In this document: piece by piece, positions 44,224 through 53,216 of the stretch
Layout: the number at the start of each line of letters is the position of its first letter
How positions within the stretch are numbered: position 1 is the first letter of the stretch
Origin: Marinobacter sp. CHS3-4
Lineage (GTDB): Bacteria; Pseudomonadota; Gammaproteobacteria; Pseudomonadales; Oleiphilaceae
DNA: 64,000 nt
NCBI RefSeq assembly: GCF_030053415.1
Contig: NZ_JASGBJ010000001.1
Coordinates: 1,178,001-1,242,000, forward strand
Direction: 5' to 3'
The notes under the pieces: generated by a model
Databases searched by the model: none
Told to the model about the DNA's origin: nothing
Seen by the model: only the letters and a program-made list of their open reading frames with translations
Translations under genes and position numbers: made by a program

Positions 44224-44514
44224 ATGAAATACCTTGTAACGGTTGCAATACTGCTGTTTTTGGCGGGTTGTTCATCGCAGCCTAAAATCATTTCAGCCGA
44301 AAACTCTGAAGGCGGAGTGGCAGTCAGTAAGCCGGAAGGCTATCCGAAGACAGAGATAAGAGCCCTGCCGGATCAGCCAGGTTTCTGCGTTGCTGTTACA
44401 GAAAGCTGGAGAGAAGGGAGTCGCGATGGCCAGACCGTATGGCTGAAGGAGGCAGCGGTCGAGAGCGCAAGCTGCACCAAAACGCAATGGTATGAGCTGG
44501 CCAGACACTACTAA
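44224..44514 (+). CDS. small predicted lipoprotein
   Basis: A 96-residue protein with signal peptide and lipobox LAGC (Cys16). The mature part has two further Cys (GFCVAV and SASCTKT), which could form a disulfide. No +2 Asp after the Cys (next residue Ser), so outer-membrane sorting is expected. ATG after GGAGGG. Followed at 44 bases by another envelope gene; function unknown. Confidence 0.75.
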   Translation: MKYLVTVAILLFLAGCSSQPKIISAENSEGGVAVSKPEGYPKTEIRALPDQPGFCVAVTESWREGSRDGQTVWLKEAAVESASCTKTQWYELARHY

Positions 44515-44558
44515 AGACTCTATGATCCTACCTCCACACGGCAGGATCGGGATGGTCT

Positions 44559-44936
44559 ATGAAGTTTCCGATAGCGACGGTCGCGCTGGTATCAGCCGCG
44601 TTAGCGTTTGTATTTTGGCAATACAATCAGGCGCCGCCTGCAGGCTCTGAAGAAAACCGGTTTCATAATCTTTCATCGAACCCCATCGAGCGAGGCGAAG
44701 TCGTCGATTGGGTAGCGAGTCAGGTATCGGACCTGTGCGTCGAAGCGACTGGCTTTCCCTCAGGCACTGAGAAGCACGGTGATTGTGTTGCTTCGAGCGA
44801 GTCCAATCAGCCCGGCTGTCGACGCCTTGCAGCAGCAGAATATCCCCCTGAAATCACTTCAGATGCGGCTTTTCGGGATCTGTCCACTACAATGATGGCA
44901 TGCATGGTACGACAGTCTCGCCCTCTCAATGGATGA
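44559..44936 (+). CDS. membrane-anchored or secreted hypothetical protein
   Basis: A 125-residue protein with one N-terminal hydrophobic segment (PIATVALVSAALAFVFW) and no clear cleavage site, so probably an anchored periplasmic protein. The mature region has four Cys (DLCVEA, GDCVAS, PGCRRL, MACMV), consistent with two disulfides. Its end overlaps the start of the solute-binding-protein gene by eight bases, so the two are coupled. Family not recognised. Confidence 0.65.
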   Translation: MKFPIATVALVSAALAFVFWQYNQAPPAGSEENRFHNLSSNPIERGEVVDWVASQVSDLCVEATGFPSGTEKHGDCVASSESNQPGCRRLAAAEYPPEITSDAAFRDLSTTMMACMVRQSRPLNG

Positions 44937-45723
44937 TCTTCAAGTGACAAGCTTGAGAGCCGTCTTGGTGTTGCTTGGTCTGTTTCTTTTCACAGCGCAG
45001 ACCATTGCCGATTCCGCCATCGTTGTGGGATACGGGGACGCCTACGAGCCGTTTGCCTGGGTAGAAGAAGGGCAGGTTCGAGGTATTCAGGTCGATTTTG
45101 TGGAAGCAGTGCTGGTCGAACGAATGGGTTTGAAGGTTCGACATGAGGGCTGCCCCTGGAATCGTTGCCAGCGTGAGGTACGCAAGGGAGAAAAGGATGC
45201 GTTCTTTACCGTGCCCACGGCTGAACGGGAGGAGTATACTCTTAAAAGCCTGTTTCCATTCTATGTGACCCGCTTTGTCATGCACACAAGCCGGGAAAAC
45301 CGCTTCCGCGACCAGCTCAGCGAAGTCAGAACTCTGGAAGAGCTGGAATCAATGACCGAGCTTCGTCACGTTCATATGTTGGGCTCTGGCTGGCACGAAA
45401 GTGCCCTTGCGAACATGGAGCACGTACAGACCAGCCATGGCGCCGATATGATTCCGATCCTGCTTGCGCGAGACCGGGCTGACGTTTACATCGAGCAGGC
45501 GGAAATGTTCCGCTACCAGGCCCGCCAGAAAGGGGTGCTTGATGAGGTAATCAGTTTCGATCAATTCGCTGCCGGGGCCCTGGGATGGCATTTGTTCATT
45601 GGCAGGGACTCTAAACACGCTGATGTCATGTCACGTATCGATCTGGTGTTGGCAGAAATGACGGCCAGCGGAGAATTGCAAACCCTGAAACGACAAATTT
45701 TCGCCAAGTATGGTGTCGAATGA
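44929..45723 (+). CDS. orphan periplasmic solute-binding protein, family 3-like
   Basis: A 264-residue protein with a signal segment (LRAVLVLLGLFLFTAQTIAD) and the bilobed binding-protein pattern: VVGYGDAYEPFAWVEEGQVRGIQVDFVEAV in outline, then KDAFFTVPTAEREEY. A CPWNRCQREV pair of Cys lies in lobe 1. No permease or ATPase gene is nearby, so it may serve a sensor or a distant transporter; stand-alone members often act as sensory or unknown periplasmic proteins. Overlaps its neighbours on both sides (8 and 4 bases). Confidence 0.85.
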   Translation: MDDLQVTSLRAVLVLLGLFLFTAQTIADSAIVVGYGDAYEPFAWVEEGQVRGIQVDFVEAVLVERMGLKVRHEGCPWNRCQREVRKGEKDAFFTVPTAEREEYTLKSLFPFYVTRFVMHTSRENRFRDQLSEVRTLEELESMTELRHVHMLGSGWHESALANMEHVQTSHGADMIPILLARDRADVYIEQAEMFRYQARQKGVLDEVISFDQFAAGALGWHLFIGRDSKHADVMSRIDLVLAEMTASGELQTLKRQIFAKYGVE

Positions 45724-46238
45724 AGCCTGTTATTCGTGATGCTCGCGAAGAAGACCTTCCCACTTTGGTGAATTTTCTGGCCAGTCTTGCCTTACATGTA
45801 TCCGGTGCGCCGCCACAGGAGCTGAAAGCCTCCGAGCGTGAACGCCTGACCCAATCATTGCAGCGGGCGATGGCATCACCAGATCGAAAAATTTTGGTCG
45901 CAGAGGCCACTGGCGGCGTCCTTGCCGGGATGGGCGACATTTCAGTCTGGTCCAGTCAGGGCATCTGGGAACAGGCCCAGGACGTGGTGTATCGCTCTGC
46001 CGTTATTGATGACGTCTGGGTAGAGCCTGATTTTCGTGGTTTGGGGTTGTTCAAGGATATCCTGAGGGTATTGGTAGATTTTGCCGCGCAACGAGGTGCT
46101 CAGGAATTGGTCCTGGAATATTCCGCGTCAAACAAGGAAGCGAAGACTGCCTGGACTAAACTTGGATTTAAGACCACCGGTGTGCGAGCTGCGGCCTTCA
46201 CACAGAACATTCAGGAAGCACTGGCAGGACCGAGATAA
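45720..46238 (+). CDS. GNAT family N-acetyltransferase
   Basis: A 172-residue acetyltransferase. The acetyl-CoA segment is in VDDVWVEPDFRGLGLFKDIL style: the pyrophosphate loop reads RGLGLF, a modified Q/RxxGxG/A, followed by LEYSASNKEAKTAWTKLGFK, the typical GNAT end. Its ATG overlaps the binding-protein stop by four bases (ATGA), so both proteins are made together. Acceptor substrate unknown; the coupling to a periplasmic binding protein is unusual. Confidence 0.88.
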   Translation: MKPVIRDAREEDLPTLVNFLASLALHVSGAPPQELKASERERLTQSLQRAMASPDRKILVAEATGGVLAGMGDISVWSSQGIWEQAQDVVYRSAVIDDVWVEPDFRGLGLFKDILRVLVDFAAQRGAQELVLEYSASNKEAKTAWTKLGFKTTGVRAAAFTQNIQEALAGPR

Positions 46239-46263
46239 GGAATGAACCTGACAACTCGCTGAT

Positions 46264-46280
46264 ATCAGACTGAGTCTGAT
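46264..46280. promoter_or_regulatory. 17-bp perfect palindrome before the deacetylase gene
   Basis: Exact arms ATCAGACT and AGTCTGAT around one G, lying 41 bases upstream of the deacetylase ATG and 26 bases after the acetyltransferase stop. Likely an operator for the downstream gene set; a short hairpin in the leader is the alternative. Confidence 0.5.
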
Positions 46281-46320
46281 GTGAAGTGATGCGTCGTGAA
46301 TATAGGGAGGGGCTTTGCCC

Positions 46321-47418
46321 ATGGACAGAAGCACGGTTAATGTCTTTTTTGACGAAGTGATGCTGGGCCACAACCCGGAAGTAGATCTGCCTTTTCTTCC
46401 CAGTCGGGTTGAGAAGCGGGTGAGGGCAGTGCTGGAGGGACTGGATTTCAAGTGGAGTTACCCTGAGCACCCCGGTCGGCTGATAGAGATCAAATCCTAT
46501 CTTGAAGAGCATCCCATCGAAGGCGTTCATTTCAAGTCGGGCCCGCCGGCTACCTATGACCAGTTGGCTCGAGTGCATACGGCGTCTTATCTGGATTACA
46601 TTCTTTCGCTGAAGGGAAAACGCGCGTGGCTGGACAAAGACACCACCGCCGTATCGCCAGACAGCATCACCGCCGCGTTGTCCGCTTCGGGCAATGCGAT
46701 TGCCGCTGTTGAAAGTGTGGTCAAAGGTGAATGTGACAGTGCCTTTGCATTGGTACGCCCGCCCGGGCACCATGCCGAGCCGGTTCGAGCCCGTGGCTTC
46801 TGCCTGATAAACAACGTGGCCGTCGCCGCTTCCCATGCCATCGCCAAGCTTGGCTGTGAAAAAGTTCTGATCATCGACTGGGATGCTCACCACGGCAATG
46901 GCACTCAGGATATTTTCTGGGCCGATCCGAACGTCCTGTTTTTTGACACCCACTGCGCAGCGCCTTTCTATCCTGGTTCGGGCGACCTTGATGAGGTTGG
47001 CGAGGGACTTGGCGAAGGCTACACAATCAACGTTCCCCTCCCGGAGACAGCAGGCGATGTGGCGTTCGAGAAAGTATTCCGTGAGATTCTGGTGCCGGCA
47101 GCGGATCATTTTGAGCCCGATCTGGTGTTGGTGTCGGCGGGCTTCGACCCACACAGAAACGATATGGCATTGAACCTGACCTTCGATGGGTTCAAGGTGA
47201 TCACAAGCATTGTTCAAGACATCGCCAAAAAGCACTGTGATGGCAAGCTGGCATTGGTATTGGAAGGTGGCTACAACCTGACCTCCCTTTCTCATGGTGT
47301 ACACGCCGTATTGGAGGTGCTGACGGGCGGTGAAGTACCCGAAGTGTTCGAGATGGGGGTGAAAGATGCGGCAGCTGCAGCCGAATTTCATCGCTCTGCA
47401 TTCAGCGACGATGAGTAA
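46321..47418 (+). CDS. histone deacetylase-family zinc deacylase
   Basis: A 365-residue arginase/deacetylase-fold enzyme. RPPGHHAEP holds the catalytic His pair, IDWDAHHGNGTQ and SAGFDPH supply the zinc-binding Asp and His residues, and EGGYN the oxyanion-side segment. Bacterial members act on acetylated polyamines, proteins or small acetylated compounds (acetylpolyamine amidohydrolase, AcuC). ATG is preferred to a TTG two codons earlier because GGGAGGGG sits at proper distance. The metallopeptidase gene begins six bases after its stop. Confidence 0.93.
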   Translation: MDRSTVNVFFDEVMLGHNPEVDLPFLPSRVEKRVRAVLEGLDFKWSYPEHPGRLIEIKSYLEEHPIEGVHFKSGPPATYDQLARVHTASYLDYILSLKGKRAWLDKDTTAVSPDSITAALSASGNAIAAVESVVKGECDSAFALVRPPGHHAEPVRARGFCLINNVAVAASHAIAKLGCEKVLIIDWDAHHGNGTQDIFWADPNVLFFDTHCAAPFYPGSGDLDEVGEGLGEGYTINVPLPETAGDVAFEKVFREILVPAADHFEPDLVLVSAGFDPHRNDMALNLTFDGFKVITSIVQDIAKKHCDGKLALVLEGGYNLTSLSHGVHAVLEVLTGGEVPEVFEMGVKDAAAAAEFHRSAFSDDE

Positions 47419-47423
47419 CACCT

Positions 47424-48389
47424 ATGATGGTATTTTCAAACCCGGTCGGCCGTGGGTCGCTCTGGTTCGATAACCTGACAACGTCTGATGGCACGCCTGT
47501 GGCCTATGATCCCCAGGCACGTGCTTTTTTGCCCATGCCTCCGTTCTGTGCCAACCGGGAAGTGATTGGCTGTAACTGGATTGCCCCTGAGCAGGGGGCG
47601 TTCTGCCGTTCCTGCGCCATGACGGCACTGGCCCCTGATCCCTCCATCGAAAACGCCGTTCCCAACTGGGCGCAGACCGAGGCCGCGAAACGCTGGGTGC
47701 TGGATAACCTGGGACGCTGGCACTGGTTCCGTCCCGAAGATCCTGGCACTCGGCCTGTTTTCCACATGCTGGCAGAAGGTCTGATGCCGGTTCAGATGGG
47801 CCATGCCAATGGTGTTGTTACCATAAGTGTTGCGGAGGCCGACCCGGTCGTCAGCACGTCCCGGCGAAAGGCGCTGGATGAACCCTATCGCACCATGATT
47901 GGCCACATGCGTCATGAAATATCGCACATGCTTTGGTGGCGACTGAGTCTCAGGGAAGATTTCATGACGGAGTTCAGAGCCATGTTCGGCGATGAACGCA
48001 TGAACTACCAGGGCGCTCTGCAGTACCATTACGAGAATGGACCCCCACCCGAGTGGCGGCAGTACTACATGACCAGCTATGCCTCGGCTCATCCCCATGA
48101 GGACTGGGCGGAAACTGCTGCTCATCTGTTGCACCTGACTGACATCACGGACAGTGCTGTTGCTTCGGAGTTGGGATCACCGGAAATTCCGTATCAAAAG
48201 TGGGACCCCTATACTGAAACGGATTCTTTCAAGTTGATTCATGTTGCGGCCGATCTGGCCATGAGAGTGAATCACGTAAACCGTGCCATGGGATTGTCGG
48301 ATCTTTATCCGTTTATTCTTTCGGACATGGCACTTCACAAGCTCGCCTTCGTTCATAAATGGCTAAGGCGAGGCGCCCAGGGACTATAA
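47424..48389 (+). CDS. putative zinc metallopeptidase with N-terminal zinc ribbon
   Basis: A 321-residue protein. The N-terminus has cysteines at about 42, 50, 61 and 64 (PPFCANREVIGCNW ... CRSC), a zinc ribbon. HMRHEISH places HExxH at residues 164-168, and HPHEDWAETAAH lies about 60 residues later, the arrangement of the PF15887-type 'putative zinc-binding metallopeptidase'. Expected to be a cytoplasmic zinc hydrolase with unknown substrate. Closely follows the deacetylase gene, so both are probably cotranscribed. Confidence 0.88.
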   Translation: MMVFSNPVGRGSLWFDNLTTSDGTPVAYDPQARAFLPMPPFCANREVIGCNWIAPEQGAFCRSCAMTALAPDPSIENAVPNWAQTEAAKRWVLDNLGRWHWFRPEDPGTRPVFHMLAEGLMPVQMGHANGVVTISVAEADPVVSTSRRKALDEPYRTMIGHMRHEISHMLWWRLSLREDFMTEFRAMFGDERMNYQGALQYHYENGPPPEWRQYYMTSYASAHPHEDWAETAAHLLHLTDITDSAVASELGSPEIPYQKWDPYTETDSFKLIHVAADLAMRVNHVNRAMGLSDLYPFILSDMALHKLAFVHKWLRRGAQGL

Positions 48390-48467
48390 ACCAGTGGTCT
48401 GATCACTGCTGTCTACAGACACTCTCGTCCGCATTCGGGCTGTCACTCAAGGAAAGGAGGACGGCCA

Positions 48468-49676
48468 ATGGCCAAAAACGTGGTATTTGTCATTCATGGC
48501 GTCGGTGCCCATCAGGAAGGGTGGGCAACCGCAGACGACGGCCCGGTTTCAACACTCGTTGAGGCGGCCAATGCATACCCTGGTTTCAGCGAGCAGGACC
48601 CTCTGACCAACAGCCTCGAATTCGTCGAGATCCGTTACGACGATATCTTCGATCGTGTGCTTGGCCGTTGGCAGGGGCTGGCCGAAGGGCTGGCTGACAT
48701 GCCCGGGGCCTCGCCTCAGGCCATTGCCCAGGTGCGGGATGCCATCATCGAGTATGGCGACACAACAGAAAGTTTTTTCACCAGCCACGGTATGGATGTG
48801 GTTTTCTACGCCGGTTTTGCTCTGGTGCGGCGACTGGTACAGCTGACGGTTGCGACGAAGATCATGAAGACCGTCGCCGAGCAGGGCACCAAAGACCGGC
48901 GCTATGCGGTGTTGGCGCATTCCCTTGGAACCGCGGTTGCTCACGACGCCATTCACCGAATGGCCAGCACCCAGTGGCTGAGCAGGTACGTGAAGTCAGG
49001 CGCAAGAGTGCTTCCGGAACTCGCCGATCTCCCGGACGATCCTTCGGCGGTGGACGATCTTTTAAAGCGCTATAAAAGTAACCCCTTTGGCCCGGGCAAG
49101 TTCACCTTTGACGGCATCTTCATGCTGGCCAACACCAGCGCGTTGCTCCACGGCGACACCCCATCGCCGGAACGAAGCCTGGTGCGGCCAAGACTGGCTC
49201 AGCCTGACCCGGAGCAATACATGTGCTCCCACTTCTTCAACATTGATCATAAATTGGACCCTATAGGAAAAGTGAAACGGTTTAGGGCAGAAGAAGCCTG
49301 GCCAACCCCCGCCATGTTCGGCCTTGCAACCGACCTGTTTTCGATCGACCACATTCACGATGTGAACGTGCACGGATTCAGCCATTACCTGGCTCATCCA
49401 CTGGTGCATAGAGAACTGTTTCGACTGATGGTGAAGCACCGCTTCAGCGACGAGGACTACGTACACGCTCAGGAGCGCACGCGACCGGGAGGCGACTTTC
49501 CCCAGCTCGGGGACGCCTACCGCGACGAAGACCGTCAGGAAGAACTGGTTGGCAAGCTGGAAGGAATCGCAACGCATCTTGGAGTCAGCCAGAAAGTTGA
49601 GAGCCTTGTGGAGCTCTACATTGCACTGGATGCGATCTACCGGGAGTTGCGTGAGGAGGGCCAGACCCATGTTTAA
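48468..49676 (+). CDS. alpha/beta hydrolase-like protein
   Basis: A 402-residue protein. VVFVIHGVGAHQEGW is the oxyanion strand-loop of an alpha/beta hydrolase and AHSLGTAVAHD (about residue 140) the nucleophile elbow (A-H-S-L-G). A catalytic His is plausible in VNVHGFSHYLAH. No signal peptide. AAGGAAAGGAGG gives a strong start. It overlaps the next, secreted protein gene by eight bases, so the pair is coupled. Substrate unknown; lipid or ester hydrolysis is possible. Confidence 0.82.
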   Translation: MAKNVVFVIHGVGAHQEGWATADDGPVSTLVEAANAYPGFSEQDPLTNSLEFVEIRYDDIFDRVLGRWQGLAEGLADMPGASPQAIAQVRDAIIEYGDTTESFFTSHGMDVVFYAGFALVRRLVQLTVATKIMKTVAEQGTKDRRYAVLAHSLGTAVAHDAIHRMASTQWLSRYVKSGARVLPELADLPDDPSAVDDLLKRYKSNPFGPGKFTFDGIFMLANTSALLHGDTPSPERSLVRPRLAQPDPEQYMCSHFFNIDHKLDPIGKVKRFRAEEAWPTPAMFGLATDLFSIDHIHDVNVHGFSHYLAHPLVHRELFRLMVKHRFSDEDYVHAQERTRPGGDFPQLGDAYRDEDRQEELVGKLEGIATHLGVSQKVESLVELYIALDAIYRELREEGQTHV

Positions 49677-50646
49677 ATTCATTGCTTCCGCGATTGGTCT
49701 GACGATGCTCATCCTGGCTGGGCCGGTTTGGGCCCAGCAAACCTGGTGCGGGAATCAGTCACCGGCTGAGGATCACCCGTTGGCTTGGCCAACATTAAAG
49801 CCTGGCTTCAGTCCGTTGATTCAGGAAAAGGATTACGAGGGTGCATACCGGTACGTGCTTGGCGAATACCGATCTGCCTTTGGCAGCCAGGATCCGGAGC
49901 TGATGGACGGACTTCAGCAAAAAGCCATGACGTATCTCCAGCGTCGAAAAACCGAAGGCGAACTGCCATCAGAGTGGGACACCGTGTTCAGTCCTTCCCG
50001 GAACGCTGAATTACTCATTCTGGACGGCCGCGCTCCGAGAATTCATCAAGTGTCCTGCGATAGCCCGGCGTGGGATAACCCGGAATCACCAGCGGTGGCA
50101 GTGTTCTATCTGGCATCCGCCATGAACCGGCTGGCCAGCGATACGATTCGCCAAGCCCAGATTCTGGCCGCCAGGGAGGCGGACCAGGCACGCCGCAGCT
50201 ATGAAGACTGGTTGTTCAATGGCTTTGCCATGTGGCCCTGGGAGATGAAGCTCAACGAACTGCGTATCGAGAAAGACTTCTTAAGTCCCGCGCCCGAATG
50301 GCAGTTCACAGCCCTGCGGCCCAGCGTTGCGTTGGCGGTGAGGTCTGACAGTTTTAATCGTTCCCAGCTGGACCATGCCCTGGTGATAGAGCCCATCGGT
50401 TATGTGCGGTACCTCGACGGTTCCCGGCATCAGGATTGGTGGGGCGTCTCACCCATTGTCACCGTCACAAGTGAAAACGGCGGTGGTTACGGAATGCTGG
50501 CAAGGTACAACCAGTTCACGCTGGGCGCCGCCCATCATGAGAGCGTGGATGAGGTGTTGGTGTATTTTAGCGTGGACCTGTATCAGTACCTGTTAACCCA
50601 AGAAGAGAAGCTGCGTCGAGCGAAAACATTTTTCGGTGGTGACTAG
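49669..50646 (+). CDS. secreted hypothetical protein
   Basis: A 325-residue protein with a signal peptide (FKFIASAIGLTMLILAGPVWAQ, cleavage after WA near residue 22). The mature protein starts with TWCGNQS and is rich in Trp and Tyr; no catalytic pattern is evident. Two Cys (TWCGN and VSCDSP) could pair. The ATG follows GTGAGGAGGG and overlaps the hydrolase stop. Unrecognised; coupling to the hydrolase suggests a joint role across the inner membrane. Confidence 0.72.
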   Translation: MFKFIASAIGLTMLILAGPVWAQQTWCGNQSPAEDHPLAWPTLKPGFSPLIQEKDYEGAYRYVLGEYRSAFGSQDPELMDGLQQKAMTYLQRRKTEGELPSEWDTVFSPSRNAELLILDGRAPRIHQVSCDSPAWDNPESPAVAVFYLASAMNRLASDTIRQAQILAAREADQARRSYEDWLFNGFAMWPWEMKLNELRIEKDFLSPAPEWQFTALRPSVALAVRSDSFNRSQLDHALVIEPIGYVRYLDGSRHQDWWGVSPIVTVTSENGGGYGMLARYNQFTLGAAHHESVDEVLVYFSVDLYQYLLTQEEKLRRAKTFFGGD

Positions 50647-50738
50647 TTGGTCCCGGTTGACGGGTAAACCATTGAGGCAGGGTGCAGAAGCTGGCAAAGT
50701 TCAGCCTTCAACACCTATGACAACGAGAGGAAAGGCCG

Positions 50739-51431
50739 GTGACGGATCTTGTAGATTATCAATTGAACGATGGAGTGGCGACGATCACCATCAGCAATGG
50801 CAAGGCTAACGCCCTGAGCCACGAAGTATTCGAAGCGTTGAATACTGCTCTGGATCGCGCCGAAGAAGACAAAGCTGTGGTGATTCTCACCGGCCAACCC
50901 GGCATTTTTTCCGGTGGTTATGATCTGAAAGAAATGCAGAAAGGCCCGGAAGAAGCCACGGCCCTGGTGACAGTGGGGTCCACGTTTACCCGTCGCCTTG
51001 CTGCGTTTCCACTGCCGATCATCGGCGCATGCAGTGGCCATGCGATCGCCAAGGGTGCGTTTGTCTTGCTGTCCGTGGATTACCGCATCGGCATTGAAGG
51101 CAGTTTCAAGCTCGGCCTTAACGAAGTAGCCATCGGTATGACCATGCACCATGCCGGCATTGAAATTGCCCGCCATCGTCTGGCCCCGGCACATTTTTAT
51201 CGCAGTGTCGTAAACGCAGAAATCTACAACCCGGCCGGCGCCGTTGAAGCCGGATATCTGGACGAAACCGTCGAGCCGGATGCCCTGATGGCTCGCGCCA
51301 ACGAAGTGGCGCAGCAGTTCAAGCAACTGAACATGAAAGCGCATGCTCAGACGAAGCAGAAAGCCAAGGCGGGTTATCTGGAATTGCTGGATCAGTGCAT
51401 TCTGAAAGACGGCGAGGCACTGGGATTGTAA
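50739..51431 (+). CDS. crotonase (enoyl-CoA hydratase/isomerase) family protein
   Basis: A 230-residue crotonase. ANALSHEVFEAL, FSGGYDLKEM (CoA oxyanion loop) and GACSGHAIAKGAF show the fold. In classic hydratases two Glu act; here the first (GGGCE position) is replaced (AKGAF), while a Glu is kept in LNEVAIGM. So it is probably not a plain hydratase but a related crotonase. GTG start after GAGAGGAAAGG. Substrate unknown. Confidence 0.87.
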   Translation: MTDLVDYQLNDGVATITISNGKANALSHEVFEALNTALDRAEEDKAVVILTGQPGIFSGGYDLKEMQKGPEEATALVTVGSTFTRRLAAFPLPIIGACSGHAIAKGAFVLLSVDYRIGIEGSFKLGLNEVAIGMTMHHAGIEIARHRLAPAHFYRSVVNAEIYNPAGAVEAGYLDETVEPDALMARANEVAQQFKQLNMKAHAQTKQKAKAGYLELLDQCILKDGEALGL

Positions 51432-51593
51432 GCCCGGCGATCACGCTGAGCGGAACATCCGAAACCGCCAAATTGTAGCGTCGCGCGTCCTCGAAATAGG
51501 GCGCGTGGCCTCTGGGTGACCATTAATTGTTCGAACCTAAACAAAAGCGAACATTCGCTACGTTCTTGAAGCGGTTCTTTTTGCCAGTCCAGT

Positions 51594-52463
51594 TCAGAGC
51601 CATCGTTTGACTTCAGCAATTACCGTTTTCATTCTCCTCTGAAGCGTCCTATGCCGCAGAGCGCAAAGATACAGCGTCTCGCTGACCGGGCTGGCAAGTC
51701 GATGAGCTTTAATGCGCTCTGGCTTTTGGAAGGCTTCAACGGCATGTGCTGGTAAGACCGTAAACCCCAAGCCCATACTGACCGGCTCCAGAATCAAACC
51801 GATCTGGTTTGAGAAGCCCTTTCTGGGAAACAGGTTGCTGTGCTGAAACTCAGGGTAATTGGCACCAAGAAGCAGGTTAGCATGATGACTTCCGTCGGGA
51901 TGATCAATAAAGCCAAGGGTCATCAGATCGTCCCAATCCGGTTCTTCGACCGAAGCAGGTGTTACCAATAGCAGCGACTCTTGCGCGACCGGCATGCAAC
52001 TTACGTCGGCCAGGGCGGATTTCGACGTCATGAATCCAATATCAACGGTAGACTCAGCGATTGCTTTTTCCACATCGGTATTCGGCGCAAACCGGTAATC
52101 GATAATGAGCTTAGGGTGCTTGCTCTGCAACGCCAGCAAATGCGGATATAGTTTAAGCCCAACACTTCCCGGAGACATCATCCGCACAGCCCCTTCATAG
52201 GGTGGGTCCTCTCCGACGCTCTGTTCCAGATTCGACAACGCCAAGAGAATGTCCTGCGCGTCGGCATAAAGCCTTTCGCCGGCATCCGAGAGCGAAAACT
52301 GTTTGCCCTGCCGCACAAGCAGCTCGGCGCCAAGCTGCTCCTCCAGCTTACGCACATGCTGACTAACACCCGACTGTGTCATGTGGAGGCGTTCCGCCGT
52401 GCGGGTGAAATGACCAACCTCAATCAGAGTGCAAAAGGAGCGTAACCAAGCGATATTTATCAT
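51594..52463 (-). CDS. LysR-family transcription regulator
   Basis: A 289-residue LTTR. The DNA-binding helix-turn-helix is at about residues 18-37 ([23 protein letters not shown]), followed by a periplasmic-binding-protein-like effector domain (about 90-280). It is divergent from the VOC gene with 94 bases between, the typical layout for a LysR regulator and its target. The effector is not known. Confidence 0.92.
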   Translation of the reverse strand: MINIAWLRSFCTLIEVGHFTRTAERLHMTQSGVSQHVRKLEEQLGAELLVRQGKQFSLSDAGERLYADAQDILLALSNLEQSVGEDPPYEGAVRMMSPGSVGLKLYPHLLALQSKHPKLIIDYRFAPNTDVEKAIAESTVDIGFMTSKSALADVSCMPVAQESLLLVTPASVEEPDWDDLMTLGFIDHPDGSHHANLLLGANYPEFQHSNLFPRKGFSNQIGLILEPVSMGLGFTVLPAHAVEAFQKPERIKAHRLASPVSETLYLCALRHRTLQRRMKTVIAEVKRWL

Positions 52464-52557
52464 AACGAATAATGATCTATTGAAGAATAAATAATAATTT
52501 TAACTAATGATCAGCGCCAAGTAACCTGCTCTCATCAAATACAGAGGAGGACAGGCA

Positions 52558-53058
52558 ATGAACAACGTTTACCCACGAAATTTTTCACACATCGGCATAT
52601 CCGTGCCGGATCTTGAGCGCGCCGTAAAGTTCTACACGGATGTAATGGGTTGGTATCTGATTATGGAACCAACCGAGATTGAAGAGGACGACAGCGCCAT
52701 CGGGGAGATGTGCACGGATGTTTTCGGCGCAGGCTGGGGAAGTTTCCGTATCGCTCACCTATCGACCGGAGATCGAATTGGCGTGGAACTTTTTCAGTTC
52801 AACAACCAGACCAACCCGGAGGACAATTTCGAGTACTGGAAAACCGGCGTTTTTCACTTCTGCGTTCAAGACCCGAACGTCGAGGAACTGGCAGAACGCA
52901 TTGTGGCTGCTGGTGGTAAAAAGCGCATGGAGAAACCGCGCTATTACTATCCGGGCGAGAAGCCTTACCGCATGATTTATATGGAAGACCCGTTTGGGAA
53001 CATCTTAGAAATTTACAGCCATAGCTACGAGTTGATCTACAGCGAGGGCGCCTACTGA
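52558..53058 (+). CDS. VOC-family (glyoxalase/dioxygenase superfamily) protein
   Basis: A 166-residue protein with two beta-alpha-beta-beta-beta modules. FSHIGISVPDLERAVKFYTDVMGW gives the first metal-ligand His, VFHFCVQDPNVEELAERI the middle His, and MIYMEDPFGNILEIYSH the terminal Glu, so a metal site is complete. Catalysis could be lyase, isomerase, epimerase or dioxygenase. ATG after GAGGAGG. Controlled probably by the divergent LysR gene; the MDR gene follows. Confidence 0.88.
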   Translation: MNNVYPRNFSHIGISVPDLERAVKFYTDVMGWYLIMEPTEIEEDDSAIGEMCTDVFGAGWGSFRIAHLSTGDRIGVELFQFNNQTNPEDNFEYWKTGVFHFCVQDPNVEELAERIVAAGGKKRMEKPRYYYPGEKPYRMIYMEDPFGNILEIYSHSYELIYSEGAY

Positions 53059-53140
53059 ATTTACCAGTCTGCTACTCTTACCTAACCCCACCTGATCACT
53101 GAGATCAGAGACCCCAGCGACGCGGATCACACAGGCGCTA

Positions 53141-53158
53141 GGGGCTTGCCCCACTTTT
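53141..53158 (+). terminator. possible short hairpin after the VOC gene
   Basis: GGGG/CCCC stem around CTTG, followed by ACTTTTC, 82 bases after the VOC stop. The stem is short; upstream at 53092-53108 there is a second small hairpin (CTGATC/GATCAG). Both lie in the leader of the MDR gene and could be regulatory instead. Confidence 0.3.
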
Positions 53159-53216
53159 CATGTGGTAACAGCGGTTATCAAAGTGCCAAACCACTTAACT
53201 TTTGCAGGAGAAAAAA

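Noticed and set aside
46198..47421. 407-codon antisense frame opposite the HDAC-like gene
   Set aside because: Shadow of a gene with full catalytic motifs on the other strand.
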